Source: Gammaproteobacteria bacterium (GTDB taxonomy: Bacteria; Pseudomonadota; Gammaproteobacteria; UBA6429; Thiohalophilaceae). From it: 64,000 nt of DNA. Below are positions 19,297 through 27,474 of this stretch, one piece after another. The translations under genes were made by a program, and so were the position numbers. How positions within the stretch are numbered: the first letter of the stretch is position 1; each line of letters starts with the position of its first letter. Below the pieces are notes generated by a model. It was not told the DNA's origin. It worked only from the letters and a program-made list of their open reading frames with translations, and made no database searches. The stretch spans positions 1-64,000 of the forward strand of contig JACQBC010000024.1 of assembly GCA_016194635.1 (NCBI GenBank), written 5' to 3'.

Positions 19297-20319
19297 CTAC
19301 TGTTTTTGCATGACGGCGGCTTCGAGATATGCAGGATTGATGAATGCGTCATACAACGCTTTATCGGGCACGGCGGGGATGCGTTTTTGTTCTGCTAAAA
19401 ATTGCGCGGTAGAGTACAGTGTGTCAACAAATCCACCTTTCTTGTTGCTGGTCCCGAGATAGGTTGGTCCCAGTTGCTGTTTGGCGGCGACCATGGTTGT
19501 ACCGGTTATCATCCGGGTGATATCCTCCTTCGGGAGGGCAAGTTCTTCGGCAATGATTTCCGCGGATTGTTGCGGATCCTTAAGCCAGAATTCGACCGCC
19601 TTGGCTTCTGTCTTGACGAATTTGTTGACGAGTGTGGGATATTTTTTCGCGAAATCTTTTCGCACGACAGCCACATCCCAAGTGGGATAGCCCGCCTTGG
19701 CCATTTGCGCGCTCGTCAAAATAATTGTCCCGCCCGATTTAACGATTTTGTCCAGGCTTGGTTCCCAGATGTATGCGGCGTCAATATCGTTGCGCAGCCA
19801 TGCTGCTAGTGCATCCACCGGTCCCATATCGATGATCGTCACGCTGCGCGGGTCCACTGCTTCTTTTTTCAGTTCCGCCATCAATAAATAATGCGTGGTC
19901 GATCCGAACGGCACGGCGACTTTTTTACCAACTAAATCCTTGACGCTTTTAATGTTCTTATCTGTCCGCGCAACAAGTGATTCGACTGCGCCTAACATAT
20001 TTAGGACAAAAATGCCTTCATAGGGTAATCCCTTGCTAACACCCACCGCCGAGGGAGGATTACCGACACCACCAAAATCAATACTGCCGCCCGCGATCGC
20101 GGTATTGACCGCGCCGCCGGAATCGAACTTCACCCATTTTATCGGAACCCCCAGTGCTTTTTCATGCCACCCCATATGTTTGGAAATCAACTGTGCATTG
20201 ACCAGATTGAGATAGCCGATAGTAATTAATGCTGGCTTATCCTCGGCGAGCGCTAGATTCGCCAGAATAATTAACCCCAGTCCAAACGCGCCGCCAAACC
20301 ACAATTTGCATTGCTTCAT
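19297..20319 (-). CDS. TauA/SsuA-like periplasmic binding protein
   Basis: The 340-residue protein has a cleavable signal peptide (about 1-23, ending LALAED). It has the NMT1/TauA fold typical of nitrate/sulfonate/taurine importers: ITIGYLNLVNAQLI, GSIDFGGVGNPPSA, GKKVAVPFGSTTHY and AAWLRNDIDAAYIWEP. I start it at the ATG at 20319, which has GGAGAA upstream and begins the signal peptide; a longer frame to 20373 lacks that. It should deliver a small organic solute to the permease encoded just upstream. TauA-type resemblance suggests an alkylsulfonate or similar small zwitterion, but specificity is not certain. Confidence 0.88.
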   Translation of the reverse strand: MKQCKLWFGGAFGLGLIILANLALAEDKPALITIGYLNLVNAQLISKHMGWHEKALGVPIKWVKFDSGGAVNTAIAGGSIDFGGVGNPPSAVGVSKGLPYEGIFVLNMLGAVESLVARTDKNIKSVKDLVGKKVAVPFGSTTHYLLMAELKKEAVDPRSVTIIDMGPVDALAAWLRNDIDAAYIWEPSLDKIVKSGGTIILTSAQMAKAGYPTWDVAVVRKDFAKKYPTLVNKFVKTEAKAVEFWLKDPQQSAEIIAEELALPKEDITRMITGTTMVAAKQQLGPTYLGTSNKKGGFVDTLYSTAQFLAEQKRIPAVPDKALYDAFINPAYLEAAVMQKQ

Positions 20320-20354
20320 GATGTTCTCCAAGTAAAAATGTCTACAACCAAACC

Positions 20355-21227
20355 TTAACCGCAGGATCGCCATGGAGTAGCCAGTTGTTCCAATTTTCGA
20401 ACCAGCTTATCCAGCAACAAGCCCGTTAACCCCATCACAATAATTCCTACAAAAATCACGTCACTTCTTAAAAATTTTCCCGCATCGAGTACTATCCAGC
20501 CGATACCGGAGCTTGCCGCGACCATCTCCGCCGCGACCAGTACTGAAAACGTCACACCGACCGCGATTCTGAGCCCGGTGAAAAGTTCCGGTAGCGATCC
20601 GGGTAGAACAATATAAAGAAACACTTGGATGGCGTTTGCGCCTAGTGTCCTTGCGGCTCGGATCAAAACAGGATCAACCCCTTTGACGGCTTGTGCCGCG
20701 CTCACGCAAAGCGGAGGAAAGGCAGCCAGAAACAGCAGCATGATTTTTGACGTGTTGTCGATACCCAGCCACAGCACCAACAATGTGTAATAGGCGAGCG
20801 GGGGAAGAGGCCGGTAGAATTCGATCAACGGGTCGAAAATCGCTCTAATTTTTGAATTCACTCCCATCAATAAACCAAGAGGAACAGCGGTTACCAATGC
20901 CATGCCAAGTCCAGTGACTATTCTGTACATGCTACTGGCCAGATGCTCAAACAAAGTATGTCCTTGATAGCCGGTCTGCTGCATTTCAACCAAGGCCCGC
21001 CAGACACTGAGTGGCGATGGCACGAATAACCCCGGCACCCATTGATAGTGCGTTGCCAAATACCAGAGCCCCAAAATAATCAGCAGGGTAGCCGCTGTGA
21101 TGAGGCGTTCGGTGGACGGCCGCGCCAGCCGAATAATGACCCGCGCAGATCGACTCGTGTCTTGATCGACTTTGACTATTGTCGCTGAGCTGTGCAGCGG
21201 TTCTGTGTTTGACATATCCATCATCAC
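20355..21227 (-). CDS. TauC/SsuC-like ABC transporter permease
   Basis: The 290-residue inner-membrane protein has about six hydrophobic segments. The EAA-type coupling loop contains AARTLGANAIQVFLYIVLPGS, as in taurine/nitrate-type importers. It lies between the M20 hydrolase and the binding protein on the same strand, with only a few bases between genes, so it is co-transcribed. No ATPase gene is adjacent on this side. The ATPase at 22614-23489, one gene upstream of the M20 gene, is the obvious candidate partner and may serve both permeases in the operon. Confidence 0.9.
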   Translation of the reverse strand: MMMDMSNTEPLHSSATIVKVDQDTSRSARVIIRLARPSTERLITAATLLIILGLWYLATHYQWVPGLFVPSPLSVWRALVEMQQTGYQGHTLFEHLASSMYRIVTGLGMALVTAVPLGLLMGVNSKIRAIFDPLIEFYRPLPPLAYYTLLVLWLGIDNTSKIMLLFLAAFPPLCVSAAQAVKGVDPVLIRAARTLGANAIQVFLYIVLPGSLPELFTGLRIAVGVTFSVLVAAEMVAASSGIGWIVLDAGKFLRSDVIFVGIIVMGLTGLLLDKLVRKLEQLATPWRSCG

Positions 21228-21231
21228 ACCA

Positions 21232-22539
21232 TCACGTTGCCACTCCTAACAAATCCATGATTGTCAGCGCGTAGATCTGTGACGCCGCGAGTATTTTTGC
21301 GGTATGGATATATTCGTTTATTGGTGGCCATCCATCCTCGCCCGGGCCAAAGGTGATCGACGCAATACCTTGCTGCGAAAAACGGATCGTGTCGCAATAA
21401 GCATTCTTGCGGTACAACAGCGGTGTCTCCGCGAGGATTTTTTGGTACGCGGTCACGACCGATTTAACCGGCTGGTCGTCGATTGTCAGTTCTTCAGTCG
21501 CGGGCACAAACAAAGAATTGTTAAACAGCCGCGCGCTGGCAGAAAAATTCGTGTCTGCGCTTTTGAGTTGACTGATCAGCGCTTCAATATCGCGCAGGAC
21601 CGATTGCGCGGTCATTCCCGGCACAATACCCACCACGGCGCATACCGCAGTACAACTATCGGCGGTAAATTGCATTTCACCCGCGACCCCCCCCTTGATC
21701 CTGACGAGGCAAGCGGCGGGTGGGTTTGATCCATATATACCAGGTGCGATGTGGCTAAACTTAATTTTTTCCAGTGCGGAGATTAAACGCACCATAGACG
21801 ATATCGCATTGACCCCGCTGTCCGGTCGCCAGATATGTGATTTCAGCCCCGAGGTTTGTAGCTCCACCAAGCAGTTACCACAGTGCGCGACGGCAATGCT
21901 GATCCCCCAGCGTCCTGTCGGCGCAGTCCACGCCGTGGGTTCGGCGGTAATCTCAAAATCCGCTTTGATGCCGAGTTCTTCCAATAGATAAATAGCACCG
22001 TTGGTACCGTGTTTTTCTTCGTCTACCGTATAAACACACAACAAGTCGCCTTTTAATTTAATACCTGCGTCTTGAATCGCTTTAACGGCAACCAGCGTGC
22101 AAGCGAGGTTGCCGCGTGTATCGGAAGTGCCCCGGGAATATAAACGATCCCCGTGGATCGTTGGGTTATAGGGATTGCCGCCCGTCATTGTCCACCGGCT
22201 TGGGTCGCCCGCGGGATAGGTGTCCAGATGATCGTTCACGATCAAGGTTTTCTCGCTGCTGGTACCCTGTAACCGACCGATGACATTGGGGCGTCCTTGT
22301 TGCTTGGCGGCCAGCCGGACACTAAGGCCCATTGCCTGTAATTTTGCCGCGACCACGGTTGCGATAGCTTGCTCTTTCCCAGATGGCATATCAGGATCAA
22401 GAGGATTTTCCGCGGCCGGTTGGCCAGCGGGTATGAGTTCGCGAACTAAGTCAAACCAGGAATCCGCGTTTATACGGCTAATAACATTTCTTTCTAAAGA
22501 TGTAAGCCCCGGTTGCACCAGATGTTTTTCCAATTTCAC
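21232..22539 (-). CDS. M20-family zinc amidohydrolase (ArgE/DapE/YlmB type)
   Basis: The 435-residue protein has the M20 metallopeptidase core: HLDTYPAGD (zinc ligand and base region), RGTSDTRGN with a metal ligand, and VDEEKHGTNGA with the catalytic glutamate. Family members deacylate small N-acyl compounds in the cytoplasm, for example N-acetylornithine or N-formyl-aminopyrimidine. The position between two TauA/TauC-like importer sets suggests that it hydrolyses an amide bond in the imported compound before or after the amidase at 17686-19092. N-formyl-aminopyrimidine deformylases also sit beside this kind of importer, so thiamine-precursor salvage is an alternative. The substrate is unproven. 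Confidence 0.85.
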   Translation of the reverse strand: MKLEKHLVQPGLTSLERNVISRINADSWFDLVRELIPAGQPAAENPLDPDMPSGKEQAIATVVAAKLQAMGLSVRLAAKQQGRPNVIGRLQGTSSEKTLIVNDHLDTYPAGDPSRWTMTGGNPYNPTIHGDRLYSRGTSDTRGNLACTLVAVKAIQDAGIKLKGDLLCVYTVDEEKHGTNGAIYLLEELGIKADFEITAEPTAWTAPTGRWGISIAVAHCGNCLVELQTSGLKSHIWRPDSGVNAISSMVRLISALEKIKFSHIAPGIYGSNPPAACLVRIKGGVAGEMQFTADSCTAVCAVVGIVPGMTAQSVLRDIEALISQLKSADTNFSASARLFNNSLFVPATEELTIDDQPVKSVVTAYQKILAETPLLYRKNAYCDTIRFSQQGIASITFGPGEDGWPPINEYIHTAKILAASQIYALTIMDLLGVAT

Positions 22540-22613
22540 CTATTGCCTCGCATCGTTTGGTTTAATACACACCAATCCATACCACGAACCTGGACGACAA
22601 TTTTGCAGGGTAT

Positions 22614-23489
22614 CTAGATCAATTCAGCCACACCCTGCGGCCCGACGTCGATATCGAATCCGCCCAGGCCGCCGTCTTTTAATTCACCCCCCATTGCCTT
22701 GAGGCTTTCTTCGCTGATCAGATTACGCAGTTTGTGTTTGATCGCCAGGTACTCGGCGGTAATAGCAGTATCGGGTGTACGCGGGCGGGGCAGTGGGATC
22801 GGGATCTCGGCCTTGATGCGGCCGGGCCGCGCGGTCATCACGTAGACGCGGTCCGAGAGGAAGATACTCTCGTCGATATCGTGGGTAATGAACAGCACCG
22901 AGATGCGGAAGCGCTGCCACATGCGGGTGAGGATTTGTTGCATTACCACGCGGGTTTGTGCGTCGAGCGCGCCGAACGGTTCATCCATTAACAGTACCTG
23001 CGGACTGGTGGCGAGGGCGCGCACGATGCCGACGCGTTGGCGCATGCCGCCGGAGAGTTGTTCCGGGTAATGATTTTCAAAGCCGAGCAAACCCGCCAGT
23101 CCGAGCAAGGTGCGCGCCGCGCTCTGGCGTTGTGATTTTTCCATGCCCTGCATCTTTAGGCCGAATTCGACGTTGCGGCGCACACTCATCCAGGGAAACA
23201 GCGAGTATTGCTGGAACACCATGCCGCGATCCGCGCCGGGTTTGTCGGTGGTCTTGCCGTCGAGCGTTACTTGACCGGCGCTGGGAGGTACAAAGCCGGC
23301 GACCACGTTGAGCAAGGTGGATTTACCGCAGCCGGACGGGCCGATGATGGAGACAAATTCACCCGGCTGCACCGCCATTGAGACATCGCTCACCGCCTCG
23401 ACGGCGGAACGGTCGTGACCAAATCGTACCCGTAGGTGATCAACCAAAATATGACCACGGACCGATGCTTGGTTAGCGACGGAGATCAT
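22614..23489 (-). CDS. TauB/SsuB-like ABC transporter ATPase
   Basis: The 291-residue nucleotide-binding subunit has Walker A GPSGCGKSTLLN, the signature LSGGMRQRVGIVRALA, Walker B VLLMDEPFGALD and the switch histidine in ITHDIDE. It is the only ABC ATPase in the locus. Its start overlaps the stop of the permease at 23486-24433, which indicates coupled translation. It energises import with that permease and, because the second permease (20355-21227) lacks its own ATPase, probably with that one too. The C-terminal 40 residues beyond the core are slightly longer than in the minimal family. Confidence 0.93.
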   Translation of the reverse strand: MISVANQASVRGHILVDHLRVRFGHDRSAVEAVSDVSMAVQPGEFVSIIGPSGCGKSTLLNVVAGFVPPSAGQVTLDGKTTDKPGADRGMVFQQYSLFPWMSVRRNVEFGLKMQGMEKSQRQSAARTLLGLAGLLGFENHYPEQLSGGMRQRVGIVRALATSPQVLLMDEPFGALDAQTRVVMQQILTRMWQRFRISVLFITHDIDESIFLSDRVYVMTARPGRIKAEIPIPLPRPRTPDTAITAEYLAIKHKLRNLISEESLKAMGGELKDGGLGGFDIDVGPQGVAELI

Positions 23490-24433
23490 GGCCGGCCACC
23501 CTTGGTATTAATCGATACCCAAGGCATCAGTAGCGTGCCCAACAAGCGGATGCCGCCACTGCAGGCGAGTCCCAATAGGCCGATCACGATCATGCCGACG
23601 GCGATGTCGGCGTATTGGATCAGCGAGTAGGCTTCCCAAGTGAAATAACCAATACCGAACTGGCCCGAGATCATCTCCGCCGCGATCAAGGACACCCAGG
23701 CCACGCCCATACCGATAGTGAGCCCGGTAAAGATGTGCGGTAGCGCGGCGGGTAAAATGACTTGGTGTAATAATGCGAAGTCCTTTGCGCCGAGACAACG
23801 TCCGGCGCGTAGCAACACCGGATCAACACTGTGCACGCCGTGAATGGTGTTGAGCAAAATCGGAAAGAACGACCCCAGAAAGGTGATGAACACAATACTG
23901 GTTTCGTTGCTCGGCCAGAGCATGATCGCCATCGGCACCCAGGCGATCGCCGGGATTGGCCGCAGTACCTCAAACACCGGCAGCAACAGGCCGCGCGCCA
24001 AACGATACTGTCCAATCAACAAGCCGAAGCCCACCCCGAGCCCGGTCGCGATGGTGAAACCGAGCAGGATGCGGCGCAAACTCATCCCCATGTTGTGGTA
24101 AAACTTGTTGCTGTGCACCAGATTGGCGGCGTTGCTGAGCACTTCGCCGGGCGAGGGAATGTGGGTAAAACGAATGTAGAAATCCCAGCGATACTTGGTG
24201 GCGACATACCAGAAGGCAATGAACAGACCGAGTGAGAGCGTGGTCATCAGTATGCCGGGTGCCACCGCGCGCCACCAGGCCGCAAACCGCTGCAGCCGTT
24301 GCCATCCCGGTAGCGTACTAGTTGTATCGGGTTCGGGCGTGGTGGCGACCTCCGGGGGAGCGAGCGTCAGGCTGGGGTACTCCGCCGTCGCAGCCTGCGG
24401 AACAGCATAGTCAAGCGTCGGTGCGGTGTGCAT
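23486..24433 (-). CDS. TauC/SsuC-like ABC transporter permease (second set)
   Basis: The 315-residue membrane protein has a hydrophilic N-terminal extension of about 50 residues, then about six transmembrane helices. A coupling loop reads RAGRCLGAKDFALLHQVILP, typical of the nitrate/sulfonate/taurine permease family. It overlaps the ATPase gene by four bases and follows the binding protein at 24437-25846 with only three bases between, forming a standard binding protein-permease-ATPase unit. It is the upstream of two permeases in the same operon; the two are clearly different sequences, so the locus seems to import two compounds or one compound by two routes. Confidence 0.92.
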   Translation of the reverse strand: MHTAPTLDYAVPQAATAEYPSLTLAPPEVATTPEPDTTSTLPGWQRLQRFAAWWRAVAPGILMTTLSLGLFIAFWYVATKYRWDFYIRFTHIPSPGEVLSNAANLVHSNKFYHNMGMSLRRILLGFTIATGLGVGFGLLIGQYRLARGLLLPVFEVLRPIPAIAWVPMAIMLWPSNETSIVFITFLGSFFPILLNTIHGVHSVDPVLLRAGRCLGAKDFALLHQVILPAALPHIFTGLTIGMGVAWVSLIAAEMISGQFGIGYFTWEAYSLIQYADIAVGMIVIGLLGLACSGGIRLLGTLLMPWVSINTKGGRP

Positions 24434-24436
24434 GGT

Positions 24437-25846
24437 CTAACCTCCGAGGTCCACGGCGGCAAGTACTTCGCTATAGGTTGCCAGTCGGCCGCCGCTTTTT
24501 GCCGCCCAGGCTTGCGCGTCTTTCTTCAACAGAAAGGGCACGATCGCGGGGTGTTTCGGATGTTGGGTGTTGAGTGCGTAGAAGGCCTTGTCCGCGAACA
24601 GTTTGATGCCGAAGGTCTTGTCAAATACAAACGCGACCGCCACTTTTTTACCCTGCGCCAAGGCTTGCTTGATACCTCCCAGCGTGCAGAGGGTGGAACT
24701 GTATGCCGTCAGCTCACCGGCGTCGATCCATACCTCACCCCCGTCGCGCGGTGTTTTGATCGGTTTTTTGCAGAGCGGATCCGTGCCGCTGATCTCGTAG
24801 CCCGCGTAACTTGCCTTCTGCGCGTCGTAGTCTAAGCCTTTTTCTTTGAAGGCTTGTTTAATATAGGTTTCGTTGACCCAGGCATCGGCGTTGAATTCTT
24901 TTACCCGGCCCAGGCGTTGTAACACGCCGGTGTCGTATTGGATGGCCTCGATCCATTTTGGTTTGATGGTGGGGTCGAGGGTATGTATACCGCTGGGACC
25001 TAGAAACATGTAGACGACTTCTTTTTCGATCTTGGTCCATTCCTCGATTTTTTCGGCCGCCAGTTTGGGATCTTTACGCACCCAGTCGTTGGCATCGATC
25101 AGGGCCTTCAAATAGGCCACGACGAACTCGGGGTATTTATCGGCGAAATCCTTGCGCACCACGATGCCATGGAAGGTCGGTAATTTAGTTTCCACACCGT
25201 CGAAAATCTTGCGAGCGTAGCCACGGTAAGGCAGCAGTTCGGCAAAGGGTACAAAGTCAGCGTGGCCGTCGATCTTGTGTTCTTGCAGATTGGTGGTGCC
25301 GACCTCGGGACTTTGGCTGGACAGTTCCCAGTAATCATCTTTCCAGCCGTGGTCTTCCATGGCTTTTAAGATCATGCCGTGGGCGGCGGAGCCAAACGGC
25401 ACCGAGACTTTTTTGCCTTTGAGATCCGAGAGCTGGTAATAAGGCGAATCCTTGTGTACTACCAAACCGTTGCCCGCGCCGTTGGCGTTATAGGCGATGA
25501 TCGCGATCAATTCGCTCTTGGTGTCGGGGCTGGCTTGGAAGGTCGCGCCGTTCACCAGCAGCGGATAGTCCCCCATCATGCCGATCTGCAACTTGTCGGC
25601 GATCATGCCGTTGGTCACGGGCGGGCCGGAGGTAAAATTTTGCCAGTCGAGGTTGAATTGGATGTCCTGGTACTTGCCGGTTTTGGGTAGGTACTTATCG
25701 AGCAGGCCCAATTTCTCTATGACGATGCCGCCGGTGACGGTATTGGTGGTGGTATTCTGGATACCGATACCGACGTTGACGACCTGCGCCAGGGCAGCCG
25801 TGCTGCACATCGTCGTCAGTGCGAAACTTACCAGTAGCGTTCTCAT
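24437..25846 (-). CDS. ABC substrate-binding protein with NosL-like C-terminal domain
   Basis: The 469-residue protein has a signal peptide (about 1-20, ending AALAQ). An NMT1/TauA-like binding domain (about 25-330) contains ADKLQIGMMGDYP and GKKVSVPFGSAAH. About 120 extra residues follow, with WIDAGELTAYSSTLCTLGG, an AFYALN segment and FLLKKDAQAWAAKSGGRL near the end. That pattern resembles NosL, a copper-binding lipoprotein linked to nitrous oxide reductase, although the match is weak. Ordinary TauA proteins are about 320 residues. The fusion suggests that the bound ligand is chemically linked to a metal or that the tail docks a partner. Partner genes downstream encode permease and ATPase. 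Confidence 0.8.
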   Translation of the reverse strand: MRTLLVSFALTTMCSTAALAQVVNVGIGIQNTTTNTVTGGIVIEKLGLLDKYLPKTGKYQDIQFNLDWQNFTSGPPVTNGMIADKLQIGMMGDYPLLVNGATFQASPDTKSELIAIIAYNANGAGNGLVVHKDSPYYQLSDLKGKKVSVPFGSAAHGMILKAMEDHGWKDDYWELSSQSPEVGTTNLQEHKIDGHADFVPFAELLPYRGYARKIFDGVETKLPTFHGIVVRKDFADKYPEFVVAYLKALIDANDWVRKDPKLAAEKIEEWTKIEKEVVYMFLGPSGIHTLDPTIKPKWIEAIQYDTGVLQRLGRVKEFNADAWVNETYIKQAFKEKGLDYDAQKASYAGYEISGTDPLCKKPIKTPRDGGEVWIDAGELTAYSSTLCTLGGIKQALAQGKKVAVAFVFDKTFGIKLFADKAFYALNTQHPKHPAIVPFLLKKDAQAWAAKSGGRLATYSEVLAAVDLGG

Positions 25847-25913
25847 AATCTAATTCCATCCCATAAGGTTAAGATAATTTTTGTGGATCTCAGGTGACAC
25901 GGTTCTATTCTGA

Positions 25914-26258
25914 TCATTGGGCGGCACCGCTTAGAGTGATGCTCAAGTATTGAAATTTTTCTTTCACCTCCGACCATTGATCGGCATCGACTAGGGGTTC
26001 GCAGCGCTCCTTGATCAACGGCCAGGTCTTGGATAATTCGGCGTTGAGCGTCAGGTAGTGTGCGTATTGCGCGGGTAGATCGGGCTCATCGAATATCGCG
26101 CTGACCGGACATTCGTCCACGCATAATGAGCAATCGATACACTCCTGCGGATCGATCACCATAAAGTTAGGCCCGGCATGAAACGCATCCACTGGACAGA
26201 CGCCAACGCAATCGCCGTATTTGCATTTGATACAAGGTTCGGTTACTACATACGTCAT
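25914..26258 (-). CDS. FdxA-like 7Fe-8S ferredoxin
   Basis: The 114-residue protein, started at the ATG at 26258 behind a strong AGGAGG site, resembles the Azotobacter-type seven-iron ferredoxin. It has YVVTEPCIKCKYGDCVGVCP for the mixed 3Fe/4Fe site and IDPQECIDCSLCVDECP for the second cluster, then a helical tail. An upstream in-frame ATG at 26378 would add 40 unrelated residues inside the HEAT gene and is less likely. It is a soluble low-potential electron carrier. Its place between the HEAT-repeat gene and the importer suggests that it shuttles electrons to or from the AprBA-like pair. Confidence 0.88.
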   Translation of the reverse strand: MTYVVTEPCIKCKYGDCVGVCPVDAFHAGPNFMVIDPQECIDCSLCVDECPVSAIFDEPDLPAQYAHYLTLNAELSKTWPLIKERCEPLVDADQWSEVKEKFQYLSITLSGAAQ

Positions 26259-26268
26259 GATGACCTCC

Positions 26269-27219
26269 TCACAATAAAAGTTGATGAATGGCCAGTTGCG
26301 CGAGCTTGCGCACATCGGGATCGGAATCCTGCAAGGCTTTCCGCAACGCCGGAAGCGCGGTGCTATCACCCACTTCACCTAAGGCAATGGCGGCTTCCTT
26401 GCGCAGATTACTGATCTCATGGCTGAGCGCATCAATGAGCACCGGCAAGGCTGTACGTGCTTTTAACTTCCCCAGGCTGCGTGCAGCTTTAATCCGTACC
26501 TGCCAGTAGGCGTCGGCCATCGCGGTGATCAATTCATTGATGGCATCACTCGCCAGCAACTTGCCCAACGTGGCGCTGGCTTCCTCGCGCACCTGCCAAG
26601 CATTGTCTTGTAGTGCTCGCTTAAGTGCAGGTGTGACGGCCGTCAACTCAGCCGCGAAGCCCAGTGCTCCCACCGCAATACGGCGCGCTTCCGGATCGAG
26701 ATCAGTACCGGCGCTGTGCGCAATGGCGGGCAAGGCCGCGTTATTCTTCAGATAACCCAGCACCCCGAGCGCGGCGCAGCGTACTTCGACGGCGTTTTCT
26801 TGCAGCGCCGCCAGTGCCGGGGCAAAGGCCTCGTTGCGCCGCAAGCCGCGCAGCGCGCGCAACAACGCGGCCTTGGCAAAGGCCGTCTTGGCCTGGGGTA
26901 AGGCGGCTAACAGGCCATCCCCCATCCGTGGTTCTTTTAATTCCGCAAGTGAAATCGCCGCGGCTTCAGACACGGCAGCATCGCTGTCATGCAATGCGTC
27001 AACCAGCGCGGCTACGACGGCGTGGGTTTCATTACCCTCCAGTAGACGCGCCGCCTCGGCCCGCACATGAGCATCAACATCCTGCAGCGCCGCGAGCAAT
27101 AACGCGTCGATGTCATCGGCGTCACTGTCGAGCAGGCTCATGACTGCGATGCGGCGAACCTCAGGGTCGCTACTGGCCAATCGGCTGTGAATATCCAGGG
27201 CAGTGCTTGCGGGCAACAT
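26269..27219 (-). CDS. HEAT-repeat (PBS lyase-type) scaffold protein
   Basis: The 316-residue protein is a tandem array of roughly ten 30-residue helical repeats, recognisable by recurring DPEVRRIAV, DAHVRAEAARLL, AVSEAAAISL and DSDPDVRKLAQ units. Such repeats form a curved protein-binding solenoid and have no catalytic residues. The ATG has a GAGGAG ribosome site. It lies between two ferredoxin genes and next to the AprA-like flavoprotein, so a role as assembly factor or scaffold for that redox complex is the simplest reading. Exact partner is unknown. Confidence 0.85.
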   Translation of the reverse strand: MLPASTALDIHSRLASSDPEVRRIAVMSLLDSDADDIDALLLAALQDVDAHVRAEAARLLEGNETHAVVAALVDALHDSDAAVSEAAAISLAELKEPRMGDGLLAALPQAKTAFAKAALLRALRGLRRNEAFAPALAALQENAVEVRCAALGVLGYLKNNAALPAIAHSAGTDLDPEARRIAVGALGFAAELTAVTPALKRALQDNAWQVREEASATLGKLLASDAINELITAMADAYWQVRIKAARSLGKLKARTALPVLIDALSHEISNLRKEAAIALGEVGDSTALPALRKALQDSDPDVRKLAQLAIHQLLL

Positions 27220-27229
27220 GGTATGCTCC

Positions 27230-27463
27230 TCAACGTAACAGATAAGGAATCTCGACGCGGATCGCCTGGGCCGGGCAATCCGTTTCGCACGGCAGGCAGT
27301 ACCAGCACTCGTCGAACTTCATGTAAGCCTTGCCCTTCAGCAGGTCAATGGCGAGCAGGTCGAGCGGACAGACATCCACGCACACGGTGCAACCCTTGTC
27401 GGCGATGCATTTGTCGTGATCCACGATCACGGGTACGGCTACTCGGTTTAATGTCATTGGCAT
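27230..27463 (-). CDS. AprB-like 2x[4Fe-4S] ferredoxin subunit
   Basis: The 77-residue protein carries two four-cysteine cluster motifs: C-IADKG-C-TVC-VDVC followed by P, and ECWYCLPCETDCP followed by AQAIRV. The second block, with Trp after the first Cys and AI-V after the CP, closely recalls the beta subunit of adenylylsulfate reductase (AprB), which holds two [4Fe-4S] clusters and passes electrons to AprA. AprB is about 150 residues, so this is a minimal version without the C-terminal tail. It lies 11 bases after the AprA-like gene and very probably forms a complex with it. Confidence 0.82.
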   Translation of the reverse strand: MPMTLNRVAVPVIVDHDKCIADKGCTVCVDVCPLDLLAIDLLKGKAYMKFDECWYCLPCETDCPAQAIRVEIPYLLR

Positions 27464-27474
27464 GTTGTGTCTCC

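Noticed and set aside
22540-22613. Riboswitch (for example thiamine type) between ATPase and M20 genes
   Set aside because: The gap is only 74 bases and shows no conserved switch core.
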